DNA from: an uncultured Brachyspira sp.
GTDB taxonomy: Bacteria; Spirochaetota; Brachyspiria; Brachyspirales; Brachyspiraceae
Length of the DNA: 64,000 nucleotides
Assembly: GCF_944390845.1 (NCBI RefSeq)
Contig: NZ_CALXRM010000005.1
Location: forward strand, 1-64,000
Direction: 5' to 3'
The notes beneath the pieces are model-generated. The model searched no databases. It was not told where the DNA came from and saw only the letters and a list, made by a program, of their open reading frames with translations. Each line of letters opens with the position of its first letter. Position 1 is the stretch's first letter. This document shows positions 1-8,760 of this stretch, piece by piece. The position numbers were made by a program, and so were the translations under genes.

Positions 1-96
1 TTTGTAGCAATTTAAATTATAAGGAATACCTTCTTTTTTTAAACTAAAAATGTGCAATATCTATGGCTCTTAAACATTATATTAACTATTTTATGC

Positions 97-124
97 TTGT
101 AACTTTACCGTTATATGATATAAT
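97..124 (+). promoter_or_regulatory. Candidate sigma70 promoter for the fabZ-lpxA-lpxB operon
   Basis: A TATAAT -10 hexamer lies at 119-124. A TTGTAA -35-like hexamer lies at 97-102, with a 16-base spacer. The fabZ start is about 54 bases downstream. Nothing else is recognisable in bases 1-177. In such AT-rich DNA a -10 match alone is weak evidence, so the call rests on the pairing and position. Confidence 0.45.
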
Positions 125-177
125 TTTTTCTGTAAATTTGTTTTTTATTAAAAACTAATATAAGGATTGATTATATA

Positions 178-642
178 ATGGATAAAATTAATATAACTAA
201 AATAATGGAATTATTACCACATAGATATCCTTTCTTACTTGTTGATAAAGTAGAAAGTATCGAAGATGGACAAATACATGCTATAAAAAATGTAACTTTT
301 AATGAACCTCAATTTACTGGACATTTTCCTGAAAGTCCTATTATGCCTGGAGTTTTAATGATAGAAGCATTAGCTCAAACTTCTGGTATTTACTGCTATA
401 CAAAATTATTAAAACCTGAAGAACTTGGAAAAAAATTCATGTTCTTTGCTAAAATAGATAATGTTAAATTTAAAAATCCTGTTATACCTGGTGATGTAAT
501 GGATATGTTTGTAACAGTAGATGCTTTTAATGGAACATTGCTTAAAACTCATGGAGAAGTAAAAGTTGACGGAAAATTAGCTTGCTCTGGAGATTTAGGA
601 TTGTTCTTAGTAGATAAAGAAGCTATGAAAATAGAAAAATAA
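178..642 (+). CDS. fabZ: 3-hydroxyacyl-[acyl-carrier-protein] dehydratase FabZ
   Basis: FabZ dehydrates 3-hydroxyacyl-ACP to trans-2-enoyl-ACP in fatty acid elongation, as a cytoplasmic hot-dog-fold enzyme. The 154-residue length is normal. The active-site helix is clear: His49 in the GHFP motif and Glu63 in MIEALAQ are the expected catalytic pair, and the N-terminal PHRYPFLLVD motif is typical. An AAGG Shine-Dalgarno-like element lies upstream of the ATG. It leads an operon with lpxA and lpxB, a common arrangement that couples fatty acid and lipid A synthesis through the shared 3-hydroxyacyl-ACP pool. The usual companion lpxD is not in the window. Confidence 0.96.
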   Translation: MDKINITKIMELLPHRYPFLLVDKVESIEDGQIHAIKNVTFNEPQFTGHFPESPIMPGVLMIEALAQTSGIYCYTKLLKPEELGKKFMFFAKIDNVKFKNPVIPGDVMDMFVTVDAFNGTLLKTHGEVKVDGKLACSGDLGLFLVDKEAMKIEK

Positions 643-669
643 TTAGCTTTAAGAAAATAAGGAAAATAA

Positions 670-1464
670 ATGCCAAATAATATACATAAAACTGCGATTA
701 TTTCAGAATCTGCTAAAATAGCTGATAATGTTCAAATAGGACCTTATGCTGTTATAGAAGGTGAAGTTTCTATAGGTGAAAATACAACTATTGGAGCTCA
801 TTCTGTTATAAAGGAATATACAACTATAGGTAAAAATAATATTATACATGATCATGCTGTAATAGGAAATTTACCTCAGGATATACATTTTGATAGAAAA
901 ACTGTAAGCTTTCTTGAAATCGGTGACAATAACGAAATTAGAGAATTTGCTAATTTACATAGAGCTTCTAAAGAAAATGCTAAAACTATTATAAGAAATA
1001 ATTGTTATATAATGGCTACAGGACATGTTGCCCATGACTGTGAAATACAAGATAACGTAATTATATGTAATGGTGCTTTAGTAGCTGGACATGTAAGAGT
1101 AGAAAAAGGAGCTTTTATATCTGGTAACTGTGTAGTACATCAATTCTGTGCTATAGGACAGTATGCTATGATAAGCGGTATGTCAGCTGTAGGAAGAGAC
1201 ATATTACCTTATGCTTTAACTGCTCATGCTGGAGAGGCTATTGTTTATAAACTTAATTTAGTTGGTATGAGACGTGCAGGTTTCACATCTGAACAAATAT
1301 CTCAAGCAGAAGAAGCTTATGATTTATGGTACAATTGGAATAAAACTAAACAAGAGTTTTTAGATACATATTTAAATGACAGTTCATTAAATGAAATAGC
1401 TAAAAATATTGTAGAGTTTATATCTAAGGCAAAAAGAGGAATTACACCTAGAAAAACTGTGTAA
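670..1464 (+). CDS. lpxA: Acyl-ACP--UDP-N-acetylglucosamine O-acyltransferase LpxA
   Basis: LpxA catalyses the first step of lipid A synthesis, moving a 3-hydroxyacyl chain from ACP to UDP-GlcNAc. The first 190 residues are hexapeptide repeats of the left-handed beta-helix type (for example NVQIGPYAVIEGEVSIGENT). The catalytic region reads ATGHVAHDC at about 117-124, where His122 matches the family's catalytic His. A C-terminal helical domain follows, and 264 residues is the usual length. Start: AAGGAAA lies just before the ATG. It sits 27 bases after fabZ and 25 before lpxB, so the three genes are probably co-transcribed. It implies a lipid A-type outer membrane. Confidence 0.96.
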   Translation: MPNNIHKTAIISESAKIADNVQIGPYAVIEGEVSIGENTTIGAHSVIKEYTTIGKNNIIHDHAVIGNLPQDIHFDRKTVSFLEIGDNNEIREFANLHRASKENAKTIIRNNCYIMATGHVAHDCEIQDNVIICNGALVAGHVRVEKGAFISGNCVVHQFCAIGQYAMISGMSAVGRDILPYALTAHAGEAIVYKLNLVGMRRAGFTSEQISQAEEAYDLWYNWNKTKQEFLDTYLNDSSLNEIAKNIVEFISKAKRGITPRKTV

Positions 1465-1489
1465 TAAAAATTATATAAAAAATAAACTT

Positions 1490-2620
1490 ATGAGAATATT
1501 TATAGCTACTGGCGAAGTATCAGGCGACATTCAAGGTGCCTTATTAGCAAAAAAGATAAAGGAATTAGATTCTTCAATAATATTAGACGGCTTTGGCGGT
1601 GTTGAGATGCAAAAAGCCGATGTTAATATATTATCTGATATGTCAACATTATCTACTATGGGAATATTTGAAGGAGCTAATCCAGTTTATGCTTTTAAAA
1701 AATTAGGTGCTTTTAACATATTACAAGATTATCTCAAAAAAAATAAAGTTGATATAATGCTTTTAGTAGATAATCAAGGCGTTAATTTATTATTAGCTAA
1801 ATATTTTAAGGCTAATAATATACCATATATTTATTATTTCCCTCCTCATGTTGGTATATGGGGAGCTTGGAATGCTAAAAAATTACTTTCAGCTAAAAAA
1901 ATTATAACACCTTTCTTATTTGATTATGATGTATATAAAAAATATGGCTGTAATGTAATGTATAGCGGACATCCATTTGCCGATTTAGATTATAATAGAG
2001 AAATTCCAAAATTAGATATGCCTGAAAAAGATTATACTGTTGGCGTATTATTTGGAAGCAGACATCAGGAAATAACAAAATTGGCACCTGTATTTATTAA
2101 AGCTATGAAAATGCTTAATGATATGCTATCTTCAAATATAAGATTTGTTATACCTATAGCATATCCTGAATATACAGAACCTATCAAAAAAATTATTGAT
2201 AATTATAAAAATATATTGGAAGGTGTATCATATTCTTTATTAAATGGTGAAAATAAAGATTATGTGTATTCTTATTCTGATGCCTTAATTATGTCAAGCG
2301 GAACTGCAAGTTTATTAGCAGCTTGTTATGGAAAACCAATGGTAATATGTTATAAAATATCACATATTACTTTCCTACTTGGAAAATTGCTTACTAATAT
2401 AAAGTATGTTGGTATGCCTAATGTTTTACTTAATGAAGAAGCAGTTCCTGAATTATTACAAAATGACTGCAACCCTAACACCATTACAAGTTATATAATG
2501 AAATATTTAACAGATAAAGAATATTACAAAAAGGTAAGTACAAATTTGCTTAGAGTAAGAGATACATTAGGTGAAAAGAATGTATTAGAACGTATAGCTA
2601 AAGAGATTATTAAATCATGA
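1490..2620 (+). CDS. lpxB: Lipid-A-disaccharide synthase LpxB
   Basis: LpxB is a GT19-family glycosyltransferase that joins UDP-2,3-diacylglucosamine and lipid X into the lipid A disaccharide at the inner membrane. The N-terminus MRIFIATGEVSGDIQGALLA is the typical nucleotide-binding-fold start, and the C-terminal part contains the SSGTASLLAA segment of the donor-binding half. The 376-residue length is normal. It is the third gene of the envelope operon. Its stop codon overlaps the ATG of the next gene by four bases (ATGA), which indicates translational coupling to an unrelated ATPase-fold protein. Confidence 0.95.
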   Translation: MRIFIATGEVSGDIQGALLAKKIKELDSSIILDGFGGVEMQKADVNILSDMSTLSTMGIFEGANPVYAFKKLGAFNILQDYLKKNKVDIMLLVDNQGVNLLLAKYFKANNIPYIYYFPPHVGIWGAWNAKKLLSAKKIITPFLFDYDVYKKYGCNVMYSGHPFADLDYNREIPKLDMPEKDYTVGVLFGSRHQEITKLAPVFIKAMKMLNDMLSSNIRFVIPIAYPEYTEPIKKIIDNYKNILEGVSYSLLNGENKDYVYSYSDALIMSSGTASLLAACYGKPMVICYKISHITFLLGKLLTNIKYVGMPNVLLNEEAVPELLQNDCNPNTITSYIMKYLTDKEYYKKVSTNLLRVRDTLGEKNVLERIAKEIIKS

Positions 2621-3438
2621 TAGATTCCCAGAGTAGTATAGAAGATATATTAAAATACATTAAAAATCATAAAAAAGAACCTGTAAAATTTAATATTATA
2701 TGGCTTGATAATATTACTAAGCAAAAAATCATCTTCATAATAGAAGAAATACTAAAAAAATATAATATAGATAAATATACTAATGATGCTGTATATATTA
2801 TAATGGAACTTATATCCAATGCAATTAAAGCAAGATATTTGCATATCATTACTATGAAAATATTAAAAGAAAAATTCCCTAATTTCACAAGTCAAATAGC
2901 AAATGATGAATATTTTAATGATTATGATATAATGAGTGAATATTCTAATATACTAAAAGATGATGATACTAAAAATAAATTAAAAGAATATATAAAATTA
3001 GAAAATAATCTTATAAAAGATATTGACAGCAACATAGAAATAGATGAAAAAAAATATGCACAATTATTAAATAATAATGATATGAGAAATAAATTAACTA
3101 TCAAATTAATATCAAGAATTAATAAAAATGATCTTTATTTCGAAATAGTTAATGATGCTCCTCTTACGATGATAAGCAGAACAAGAATAGATTCAAAAAG
3201 ATTAACTTTTAAAGAATATTATAATAATAATTTAATAGAAAAATTTTTCACAGAACAATTAGATAATAGTGAAAGTGCCGGATTTGGGCTTGCTTTGTGT
3301 GATTTAAGGCTTTTCAATCAAAATTTGGAACCGCATAACCATTTAAAAATATATGATGAAAATCATAAAACTCACTCAAGATTAATACTTCCTATTAAAA
3401 AAGAATTTAGTTTTATAACTTACCATAACAAATATTAA
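2617..3438 (+). CDS. GHKL-type ATPase domain protein, histidine-kinase-like without a phosphoacceptor domain
   Basis: This 273-residue protein is not assigned to a named family. Residues 63-71 (MELISNAIK) resemble the N-box of GHKL ATPases, including the Glu and Asn that bind Mg-ATP. Residues 223-230 (GFGLALCD) resemble a glycine-rich G2 box. Between them lies about 85 residues of charged helical sequence replacing the usual short lid. No HisKA dimerisation helix, sensor, membrane segment or receiver domain is visible. Its ATG overlaps the lpxB stop, so its level is tied to lipid A synthesis. It could be a solitary anti-sigma/kinase-like switch or a degenerate sensor kinase core. Function unknown. 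Confidence 0.6.
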   Translation: MIDSQSSIEDILKYIKNHKKEPVKFNIIWLDNITKQKIIFIIEEILKKYNIDKYTNDAVYIIMELISNAIKARYLHIITMKILKEKFPNFTSQIANDEYFNDYDIMSEYSNILKDDDTKNKLKEYIKLENNLIKDIDSNIEIDEKKYAQLLNNNDMRNKLTIKLISRINKNDLYFEIVNDAPLTMISRTRIDSKRLTFKEYYNNNLIEKFFTEQLDNSESAGFGLALCDLRLFNQNLEPHNHLKIYDENHKTHSRLILPIKKEFSFITYHNKY

Positions 3439-3522
3439 TCAATTTACATACCCGCCCTTTAAAGCTTACAGTTCTATTCTGAATTTTAATATTTATTACA
3501 TTTATAGCTTAATCAAAAATTG

Positions 3523-3654
3523 CAGCACCCGCCCAAGTGATGATTAGATTTAGAATTTATTTAACGCACGGTAAACTAAATTTAAAATATAATTGAATTT
3601 GAATTCAAAATAAATTTATGTTTTTAGTTTTATTCTGCGTGCGGTAAGTAGATA
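3523..3654 (+). repeat. 132-base perfect direct repeat, copy 1
   Basis: Bases 3523-3654 are identical, by eye, to 3866-3997 (offset 343). Each copy spans the end of a G-type module, a spacer, a complete C-type module and a few flanking bases. Perfect identity in noncoding DNA points to recent duplication or gene conversion. Confidence 0.85.
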
Positions 3655-3865
3655 ATAAATTTAAAAAAATCTTGGGTGGGCAGCTAAAATAACAGTAAAA
3701 ATAAAAAAGAAAATATTGTTATAAATATCAGAAAAAGTTGAAAAACTAAAGGGTGGGCAAATGTAATTTAAATTTTAAAACCTTATTCTAAACCCCGCCC
3801 TTTTATTATTATTAATATTATTTAAATGTTTATTTTTATTATCTTTATAACTTAATTAGAAATTA

Positions 3866-3997
3866 CAGCACCCGCCCAAGTGATGATTAGATTTAGAATT
3901 TATTTAACGCACGGTAAACTAAATTTAAAATATAATTGAATTTGAATTCAAAATAAATTTATGTTTTTAGTTTTATTCTGCGTGCGGTAAGTAGATA
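3866..3997 (+). repeat. 132-base perfect direct repeat, copy 2
   Basis: Second copy of the unit at 3523-3654. It ends 12 bases before the stop codon of the Smr-domain gene, so that gene's 3' region is made of repeat sequence. Confidence 0.85.
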
Positions 3998-4008
3998 TAA
4001 TTTAAAAA

Positions 4009-4581
4009 CTATATATTTAAAAAAATTATTTTTGCACCGCTTCCGCCAAGATGTATAGGAGCATCATCAGCATATTTTATATAATGCTTTCCTTCTGTTG
4101 CTAAATAATACTCTACTAGATTTTTTAATACAGGTATCCTATTTTCACTTCCAAATCCTTTACCATGTATTATTAAAATAGGACTTACTCTATTTTTTTT
4201 ACATTCATAAATAAAATGCTTAACTTCTATTAAAGCTCTTTCACTTGTAAGCCCATGTAAATCAAGTCTGTCTTTTGGAATAACATTTTTTATATTAGGT
4301 TTAAATTTTATATTGATTTTTCTGTCTTGAATAGATTTTTTAGAATGATTAGTGCAATCGAGATTTTCAATTGCACTTAAAAACATATTTCTATCTTCTT
4401 CGCTAACAACAAAATCATTATTAGCAGCTTCTTTTTTTATTTCGATTTCTTTATTATCAATTTTTTGAATATTTTCTTTTTTTATATCTTTTTTTGAACT
4501 TTTAAACTCATCAGGAAAATATCCATGCTCTAAATAAAACTCAAATAGTTTTCTATCTTCTTCTTCAGAGTTTTTTGACAT
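4009..4581 (-). CDS. Smr-domain protein (MutS2 C-terminal-like)
   Basis: A stand-alone Smr-domain protein of 190 residues. The Smr domain occupies about 103-190: DLHG at 107-110 and IIHGKG at 138-143 are the two signature motifs, and the end (GGSGAKIIFL) is typical. Residues 1-95 are charged, mostly Lys/Glu, and probably disordered. Smr domains bind nucleic acid and often nick DNA or RNA. Recent work on the family links some to cleavage of mRNA at collided ribosomes, which would fit a gene at the end of a ribosomal protein cluster, but that role is inferred here. It lies 23 bases after rho and is probably co-transcribed. Confidence 0.85.
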   Translation of the reverse strand: MSKNSEEEDRKLFEFYLEHGYFPDEFKSSKKDIKKENIQKIDNKEIEIKKEAANNDFVVSEEDRNMFLSAIENLDCTNHSKKSIQDRKINIKFKPNIKNVIPKDRLDLHGLTSERALIEVKHFIYECKKNRVSPILIIHGKGFGSENRIPVLKNLVEYYLATEGKHYIKYADDAPIHLGGSGAKIIFLNI

Positions 4582-4604
4582 ATTGATAAAATCCTAACAA
4601 TAAA

Positions 4605-6104
4605 TTAAGAGTTTAATAATTTTAAAAACTCAGCATTGTCTTTAGTAGAATTCATTTTATCAATAACAGTTTCTATTAATTGATCCTCATCTATACCCTG
4701 AGACTGCATATATTTTCTTAAAGCCCACATTTTATTCTTTTCTTCTTCAGTAAGAAGTAAATCTTCCCTTCTAGTAGAAGAAGAATCAATATCAATAGCA
4801 GGGAAAAGTCTTCTATTAGCAAGCTTTCTGTCTAAATGAAGCTCCATATTACCAGTACCTTTGAACTCTTCATAAATATAATCGTCCATTTTACTACCAG
4901 TATCAACCAAAGCAGAAGCAATAATAGTAAGCGAACCGCCTTCTTCAATATTACGAGCAGCACCAAAGAATCTTTTTGGTTTATGCAAAGCATTAGAATC
5001 AACACCGCCAGTTAATACTTTACCGCTTGCAGGTACAACCAAGTTATAAGCTCTTGAAAGTCTTGTGATAGAATCTAATATTATAACAACATCATGTTTA
5101 TTCTCTACCAAACGTTTAGCTTTTTCTAATACCATTTCAGAAACCTGACAATGTTTATCAGGAGTTTCATCAAAAGTAGAAGCTACAACTTCAGCCTCTG
5201 GTACTTGTCTTTTCATATCAGTAACTTCTTCAGGACGTTCATCTATAAGAAGTATGAATAATTTAATATCAGGATAATTTTTACATATAGCATTAGCAAT
5301 TTCCTGAAGCATCATAGTTTTACCGGCTTTAGGAGGAGCAACAATCAAACCTCTTTGACCTTTACCAATAGGAGAAACTAAATTAATGATACGTGTAGAA
5401 ATTTTATTAGGTAAAAATTCCAAATCAATACGTTCATTAGGGAAAATAGGAGTTAATTTATCGAAATGAGGTCTTTTATAAAGATTATTAGGTTCCTCAC
5501 CATTAACACTTTCTATTCTAAGTAAAGCAAAAAACTTTTCACCGGCATTATCTTTAGGAGGTCTCACCTCACCTCTAATAATATCACCTGTTCTAAGTCC
5601 AAATAGTCTAATTTGAGCAGGAGAAATATATATATCATCAGGTCCAACTAAATAATTACTATTCTGAGATCTTAAAAATCCAAATCCATCTTGTAAAGTT
5701 TCTAAAGTACCTTCAGCAACTATTTTACCTTCCATAGCTATTTGAGCTTTCAATATAGCATGCATAAGCTCTTGACGTCTGATATTATTATTTGCATCTT
5801 TTTTAATACCATAAGATTCAGCAAATTCTAAAAGTTCTTCAAAAGTTAAACAACTTAATTTAGTAATATAAAGGACATCATGAGGTCTTTTAACTTCTTT
5901 TACTTCATCATTAGTCTCAATTTCTTTATCAAGTTCTTCTTTTTCCTGTATAATTTCTGAATTATTTGTACTTTCTTCATTAGAGTCAGCAACAACCTGC
6001 TTTATAACTCTTTTTCTCACAACTTTTTTCACCTGAGCAGGAGCTGTTTCAATTTCCTCATTTTCATTAGATACTTTCACACGTTTTTTTGTTGGAAAAG
6101 GCAT
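4605..6104 (-). CDS. rho: Transcription termination factor Rho
   Basis: Rho is a hexameric RNA helicase that ends transcription of untranslated RNA. This copy has about 499 residues, some 80 more than the E. coli protein, because of a charged Lys/Glu/Val-rich N-terminal extension. The Rho_N helical domain ([15 protein letters not shown]) and cold-shock-like RNA-binding domain ([13 protein letters not shown]) follow. Walker A APPKAGKT lies at about 256-263, and the Q-loop and R-loop regions are present. An in-frame ATG nine codons upstream exists, but GGAGG seven bases before 6104 sets this start. It sits downstream of rplQ, an unusual place, and is followed closely by the Smr gene. Confidence 0.95.
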   Translation of the reverse strand: MPFPTKKRVKVSNENEEIETAPAQVKKVVRKRVIKQVVADSNEESTNNSEIIQEKEELDKEIETNDEVKEVKRPHDVLYITKLSCLTFEELLEFAESYGIKKDANNNIRRQELMHAILKAQIAMEGKIVAEGTLETLQDGFGFLRSQNSNYLVGPDDIYISPAQIRLFGLRTGDIIRGEVRPPKDNAGEKFFALLRIESVNGEEPNNLYKRPHFDKLTPIFPNERIDLEFLPNKISTRIINLVSPIGKGQRGLIVAPPKAGKTMMLQEIANAICKNYPDIKLFILLIDERPEEVTDMKRQVPEAEVVASTFDETPDKHCQVSEMVLEKAKRLVENKHDVVIILDSITRLSRAYNLVVPASGKVLTGGVDSNALHKPKRFFGAARNIEEGGSLTIIASALVDTGSKMDDYIYEEFKGTGNMELHLDRKLANRRLFPAIDIDSSSTRREDLLLTEEEKNKMWALRKYMQSQGIDEDQLIETVIDKMNSTKDNAEFLKLLNS

Positions 6105-6137
6105 AATAATTCCTCCATAAACAATACTCATGTAAAG

Positions 6138-6159
6138 TTATAGCGAGTATTCGCTATAA
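6138..6159 (-). promoter_or_regulatory. Hairpin in the rho leader
   Basis: A 9-base-pair perfect stem (TTATAGCGA / TCGCTATAA) with a 4-base loop lies 34 bases upstream of the chosen rho start. No U-tract follows on the minus strand, so it does not look like an intrinsic terminator. It may be an RNA processing or autoregulatory element in the rplQ-rho gap. Confidence 0.45.
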
Positions 6160-6239
6160 CCACACATAAGATACTATTTATATAATAAAATTTGCTTATA
6201 TTAGATTTATAAACCGATTTGTTTATTTTTGTTTAATTA

Positions 6240-6626
6240 TTATTTATTTTCAGTTTTTACAGAAGAGCTATCAGATTCGCAAAGCATAACTACACACATA
6301 TCAGCAGCATCACCGAATCTTTTATATGATAAAATTTTTCTTACATAACCGCCATTTTTATTAGCATATCTAGGAGCTATATCTTTGAAAAGTTTAGTAA
6401 GTATAGTTCTATCTTTAACATACTTAGCAACCATTCTTCTATTATGAACATTATCAACTTTAGCTTTATAAATAATTTTATCAGCTAATTGTTTAATAGC
6501 TCTACCTTTTTCTTTAGTAGTTTCTATTTTTTCATATTTAAAAAGAGAAGTAAGCATATTAGAAAGCATAGCTTTTTTATGTGCACTTGTTCTATTAAAT
6601 TTTTTAACTGTAACTCTATGTCTCAT
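6240..6626 (-). CDS. rplQ: 50S ribosomal protein L17
   Basis: L17 lies near the exit of the peptide tunnel. The N-terminus MRHRVTVKKFNRTSAHKKAM is the family signature. The 128-residue length is normal, with a short acidic/Ser-rich tail (CESDSSSVKTENK). It follows rpoA by 36 bases, the classical end of the alpha operon. A 100-base gap with a hairpin separates it from rho. Confidence 0.96.
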   Translation of the reverse strand: MRHRVTVKKFNRTSAHKKAMLSNMLTSLFKYEKIETTKEKGRAIKQLADKIIYKAKVDNVHNRRMVAKYVKDRTILTKLFKDIAPRYANKNGGYVRKILSYKRFGDAADMCVVMLCESDSSSVKTENK

Positions 6627-6662
6627 ATTACCTATCCTTAAAAGTTTATTAACTTTTTAATA

Positions 6663-7637
6663 TTATCCTCTCATACCAAGATGAGCACCGAACTCTGCAA
6701 GTTTTTCTTTAATTTCTTCAATGATCATTTCATTAGCACCAGTAAGTCTATTCAAATAAGCCTCACTTTTAACAGCAACTTTATCCAAAGTTTTCAAATC
6801 TGAAGCCATTAAGAAATTAGCAGTTCTAACAGAGAATTCTACTTCTTCAATATGTTTACCCTTAAGAGAATCAAGTACAGAATCTTTAGGAGTTTCTTCG
6901 ATTTTTTCATCGTCACCATTAGCTTCTTCAGGGTCCATAAAATGTTTAAGATTTTCTCTTAAAATTTTAGCAGCCTGAGACAAAGCTTTTTCAGGAGCCA
7001 CATTACCCTTAGTTTCTATTTCAAGAGTAAGTTTTCCATAATCTATACGTTGTCCAACTCTTACAGGTTCAACATTATATTTAACATTTAAAATAGGAGA
7101 GTATATAGCATCAATAACTATAGCATTAATATCTTCTCTCAATTCATCATTCATTTCAGCAGGTACATAACTATATCCACCCTCAATCTGAATATCCATT
7201 TCAAAAGTGTAACCTTCAGCAATTGTAGCTATATAATAGTCTGGATTATGAACTTGAGCTTCAGCATCATCTGCAACCAAATCACCAGCAGTGATAGTGC
7301 AAGGACCTTCTTTTCTCATATGAATAGTTTTAGTATCCAAATGAGGAGGAAGAGAAACTACTACATTTTTAAGATGCATAATCATAACTATAGTATCTTC
7401 TTTCATACCAGGTACATTTTCAAATTCGTTACTAACACCTTCTATTTTAATAGCAGTGATAGCATAACCAGGTATAGAAGACAACAACACTCTTCTTAAA
7501 GCATTACCAACTGTAACTGCATATCCTCTTTCAAAAGGCTGAGCAATAAACTTACCATAAGTAGGAGTTAAATCTTTCTTTTCAAAAGTAACTCTATGAG
7601 GATGTCTAATAGATTCTAATATTTCTTTTAATGCCAT
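6663..7637 (-). CDS. rpoA: DNA-directed RNA polymerase subunit alpha
   Basis: The alpha subunit dimerises to start RNA polymerase assembly and contacts upstream DNA and activators. The N-terminal domain (about 1-230) contains GNALRRVLLSSIPG, the dimerisation and beta-contact motif. An acidic linker (DPEEANGDDEKIEE) leads to the C-terminal domain at about 255-324 with the expected helix-hairpin-helix region (LKTLDKVAVKSEAYLNRL). 324 residues is normal. It lies between rpsD and rplQ, as in most alpha operons. Confidence 0.97.
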   Translation of the reverse strand: MALKEILESIRHPHRVTFEKKDLTPTYGKFIAQPFERGYAVTVGNALRRVLLSSIPGYAITAIKIEGVSNEFENVPGMKEDTIVMIMHLKNVVVSLPPHLDTKTIHMRKEGPCTITAGDLVADDAEAQVHNPDYYIATIAEGYTFEMDIQIEGGYSYVPAEMNDELREDINAIVIDAIYSPILNVKYNVEPVRVGQRIDYGKLTLEIETKGNVAPEKALSQAAKILRENLKHFMDPEEANGDDEKIEETPKDSVLDSLKGKHIEEVEFSVRTANFLMASDLKTLDKVAVKSEAYLNRLTGANEMIIEEIKEKLAEFGAHLGMRG

Positions 7638-7667
7638 TCTTATAATACCTCTTATAAAAGAGTTCCA

Positions 7668-8294
7668 TTACTTAGAATAGTACTCAATGATGAGCTGTTC
7701 ATTGATAGGATACTCTATATGCTCTCTTATAGGTAAAGTAACTATTTCACCTGTTTTATTAGAAAGATCTAAACTTAACCAAGCAGGAACATATTCACTT
7801 TTTAAACCTTCTATAATAGTTTTTACCTCAGCTACTGCATTACCTCTTTCAGTAATAGAAACTTTATCACCAACTTTAACACAGTATGAAGGAACTGTCA
7901 TTCTTTTTCCATTTACTGATATAAAACCATGAGCTACGAATTGTCTAGCTTGATTTCTGCTTTTAGCAAGACCAAGTCTATAAACAACATTATCCAAACG
8001 TAATTCTAATAATCTAAGTAAGTTTTCACCAGATACACCAGCTACACGAATAGCTTCATGATAATAATTTCTAAATTGTTTTTCTAAAACGCCATAAATA
8101 CGTTTAACTTTTTGTTTTTCTCTCATCTGAATACCATATTCTGATAACTGTTTCATTTTACGGTTACTAGGACCTGGTACATCTCTTTTTTTTGTTATAG
8201 CACATTTAGCAGTAAGACATCTTTCGCCTTTTAACATAAGTTTAGTTTTTTCACGACGACATAATCTACAACTAGCATCTCTATATCTTGCCAT
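7668..8294 (-). CDS. rpsD: 30S ribosomal protein S4, zinc-binding form
   Basis: S4 nucleates assembly of the 30S 5' domain, and in several bacteria represses the alpha operon by binding its mRNA. The 208-residue protein has the S4 RNA-binding domain in its second half (LRLDNVVYRLGLAKSRNQARQFVAHGFISVNGK). Residues Cys9, Cys12, Cys26 and Cys31 match the four-cysteine zinc form found in Thermus and Bacillus stearothermophilus, not the cysteine-free form. Gene order rpsM-rpsK-rpsD-rpoA is classical. Confidence 0.96.
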   Translation of the reverse strand: MARYRDASCRLCRREKTKLMLKGERCLTAKCAITKKRDVPGPSNRKMKQLSEYGIQMREKQKVKRIYGVLEKQFRNYYHEAIRVAGVSGENLLRLLELRLDNVVYRLGLAKSRNQARQFVAHGFISVNGKRMTVPSYCVKVGDKVSITERGNAVAEVKTIIEGLKSEYVPAWLSLDLSNKTGEIVTLPIREHIEYPINEQLIIEYYSK

Positions 8295-8333
8295 ATTATT
8301 TATCTCCTATTTAATACAACTTAAATACAAAAA

Positions 8334-8744
8334 TTATATTCTTCTTCTTTTTCTAGGACGGCAACCGTTATGAGGCATTGGAGTAACGTCCTTAATAAGT
8401 TTTACTTTAAGTCCAGCAGCTTCAACTGCTCTGATAGAACTTTCTCTACCCATACCTGGACCTTTTACATAAACTTCTACTTCTCTAACACCCATTTCAT
8501 AAGCTTTTTTAGATGCTTTTTCACTAGCAACTTGTGCAGCAAAAGGTGTAGATTTCTTACTACTTTTGTAATCTCCATCTAAACCTGCACTAGCCCAAGA
8601 TAAAGTATCTCCATTTCTATCTGTTATAGTAACTATTGTATTATTAAAGCTAGCCTTTATATGTACTATACCAAAAGCTTCAACTTTTCTATCTTTTTTA
8701 ATTTTTTTATCTTTTAGAGTTTTTTTACCTTTTTGAGTAGCCAC
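8334..8744 (-). CDS. rpsK: 30S ribosomal protein S11
   Basis: S11 forms part of the platform near the mRNA exit. The 136-residue sequence has the expected core ([18 protein letters not shown]), the [12 protein letters not shown] region, and the end [16 protein letters not shown]. The Lys-rich N-terminal extension is slightly longer than in E. coli. It lies 16 bases after rpsM. Confidence 0.96.
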   Translation of the reverse strand: MATQKGKKTLKDKKIKKDRKVEAFGIVHIKASFNNTIVTITDRNGDTLSWASAGLDGDYKSSKKSTPFAAQVASEKASKKAYEMGVREVEVYVKGPGMGRESSIRAVEAAGLKVKLIKDVTPMPHNGCRPRKRRRI

Positions 8745-8760
8745 TATTATCCCCCATTAA

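Larger units (their letters stand above)
3439..4008. repeat. Mosaic intergenic repeat block, locus 1
   Basis: No gene is seen in this 570-base stretch between convergent genes. It is a chain of five modules. G-type modules, which in their sense orientation start CTTGGGCGGG and end AAAGGGCGGG-TATGTAA, lie at 3444-3537 and 3792-3880, both on the minus strand. A GGGTGGG variant lies at 3671-3766 on the plus strand. C-type modules bounded by imperfect CGCACG/CGTGCG inverted ends lie at 3561-3648 and 3904-3990. The same modules recur at 25704-26124 and 48620-48826. The G/C-rich motifs stand out sharply from the AT-rich background. Confidence 0.85.

Noticed and set aside
3563-3648. C modules as CRISPR repeats
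   Set aside because: There are no regular spacers, no array and no cas gene; the ends are inverted, not direct, repeats.
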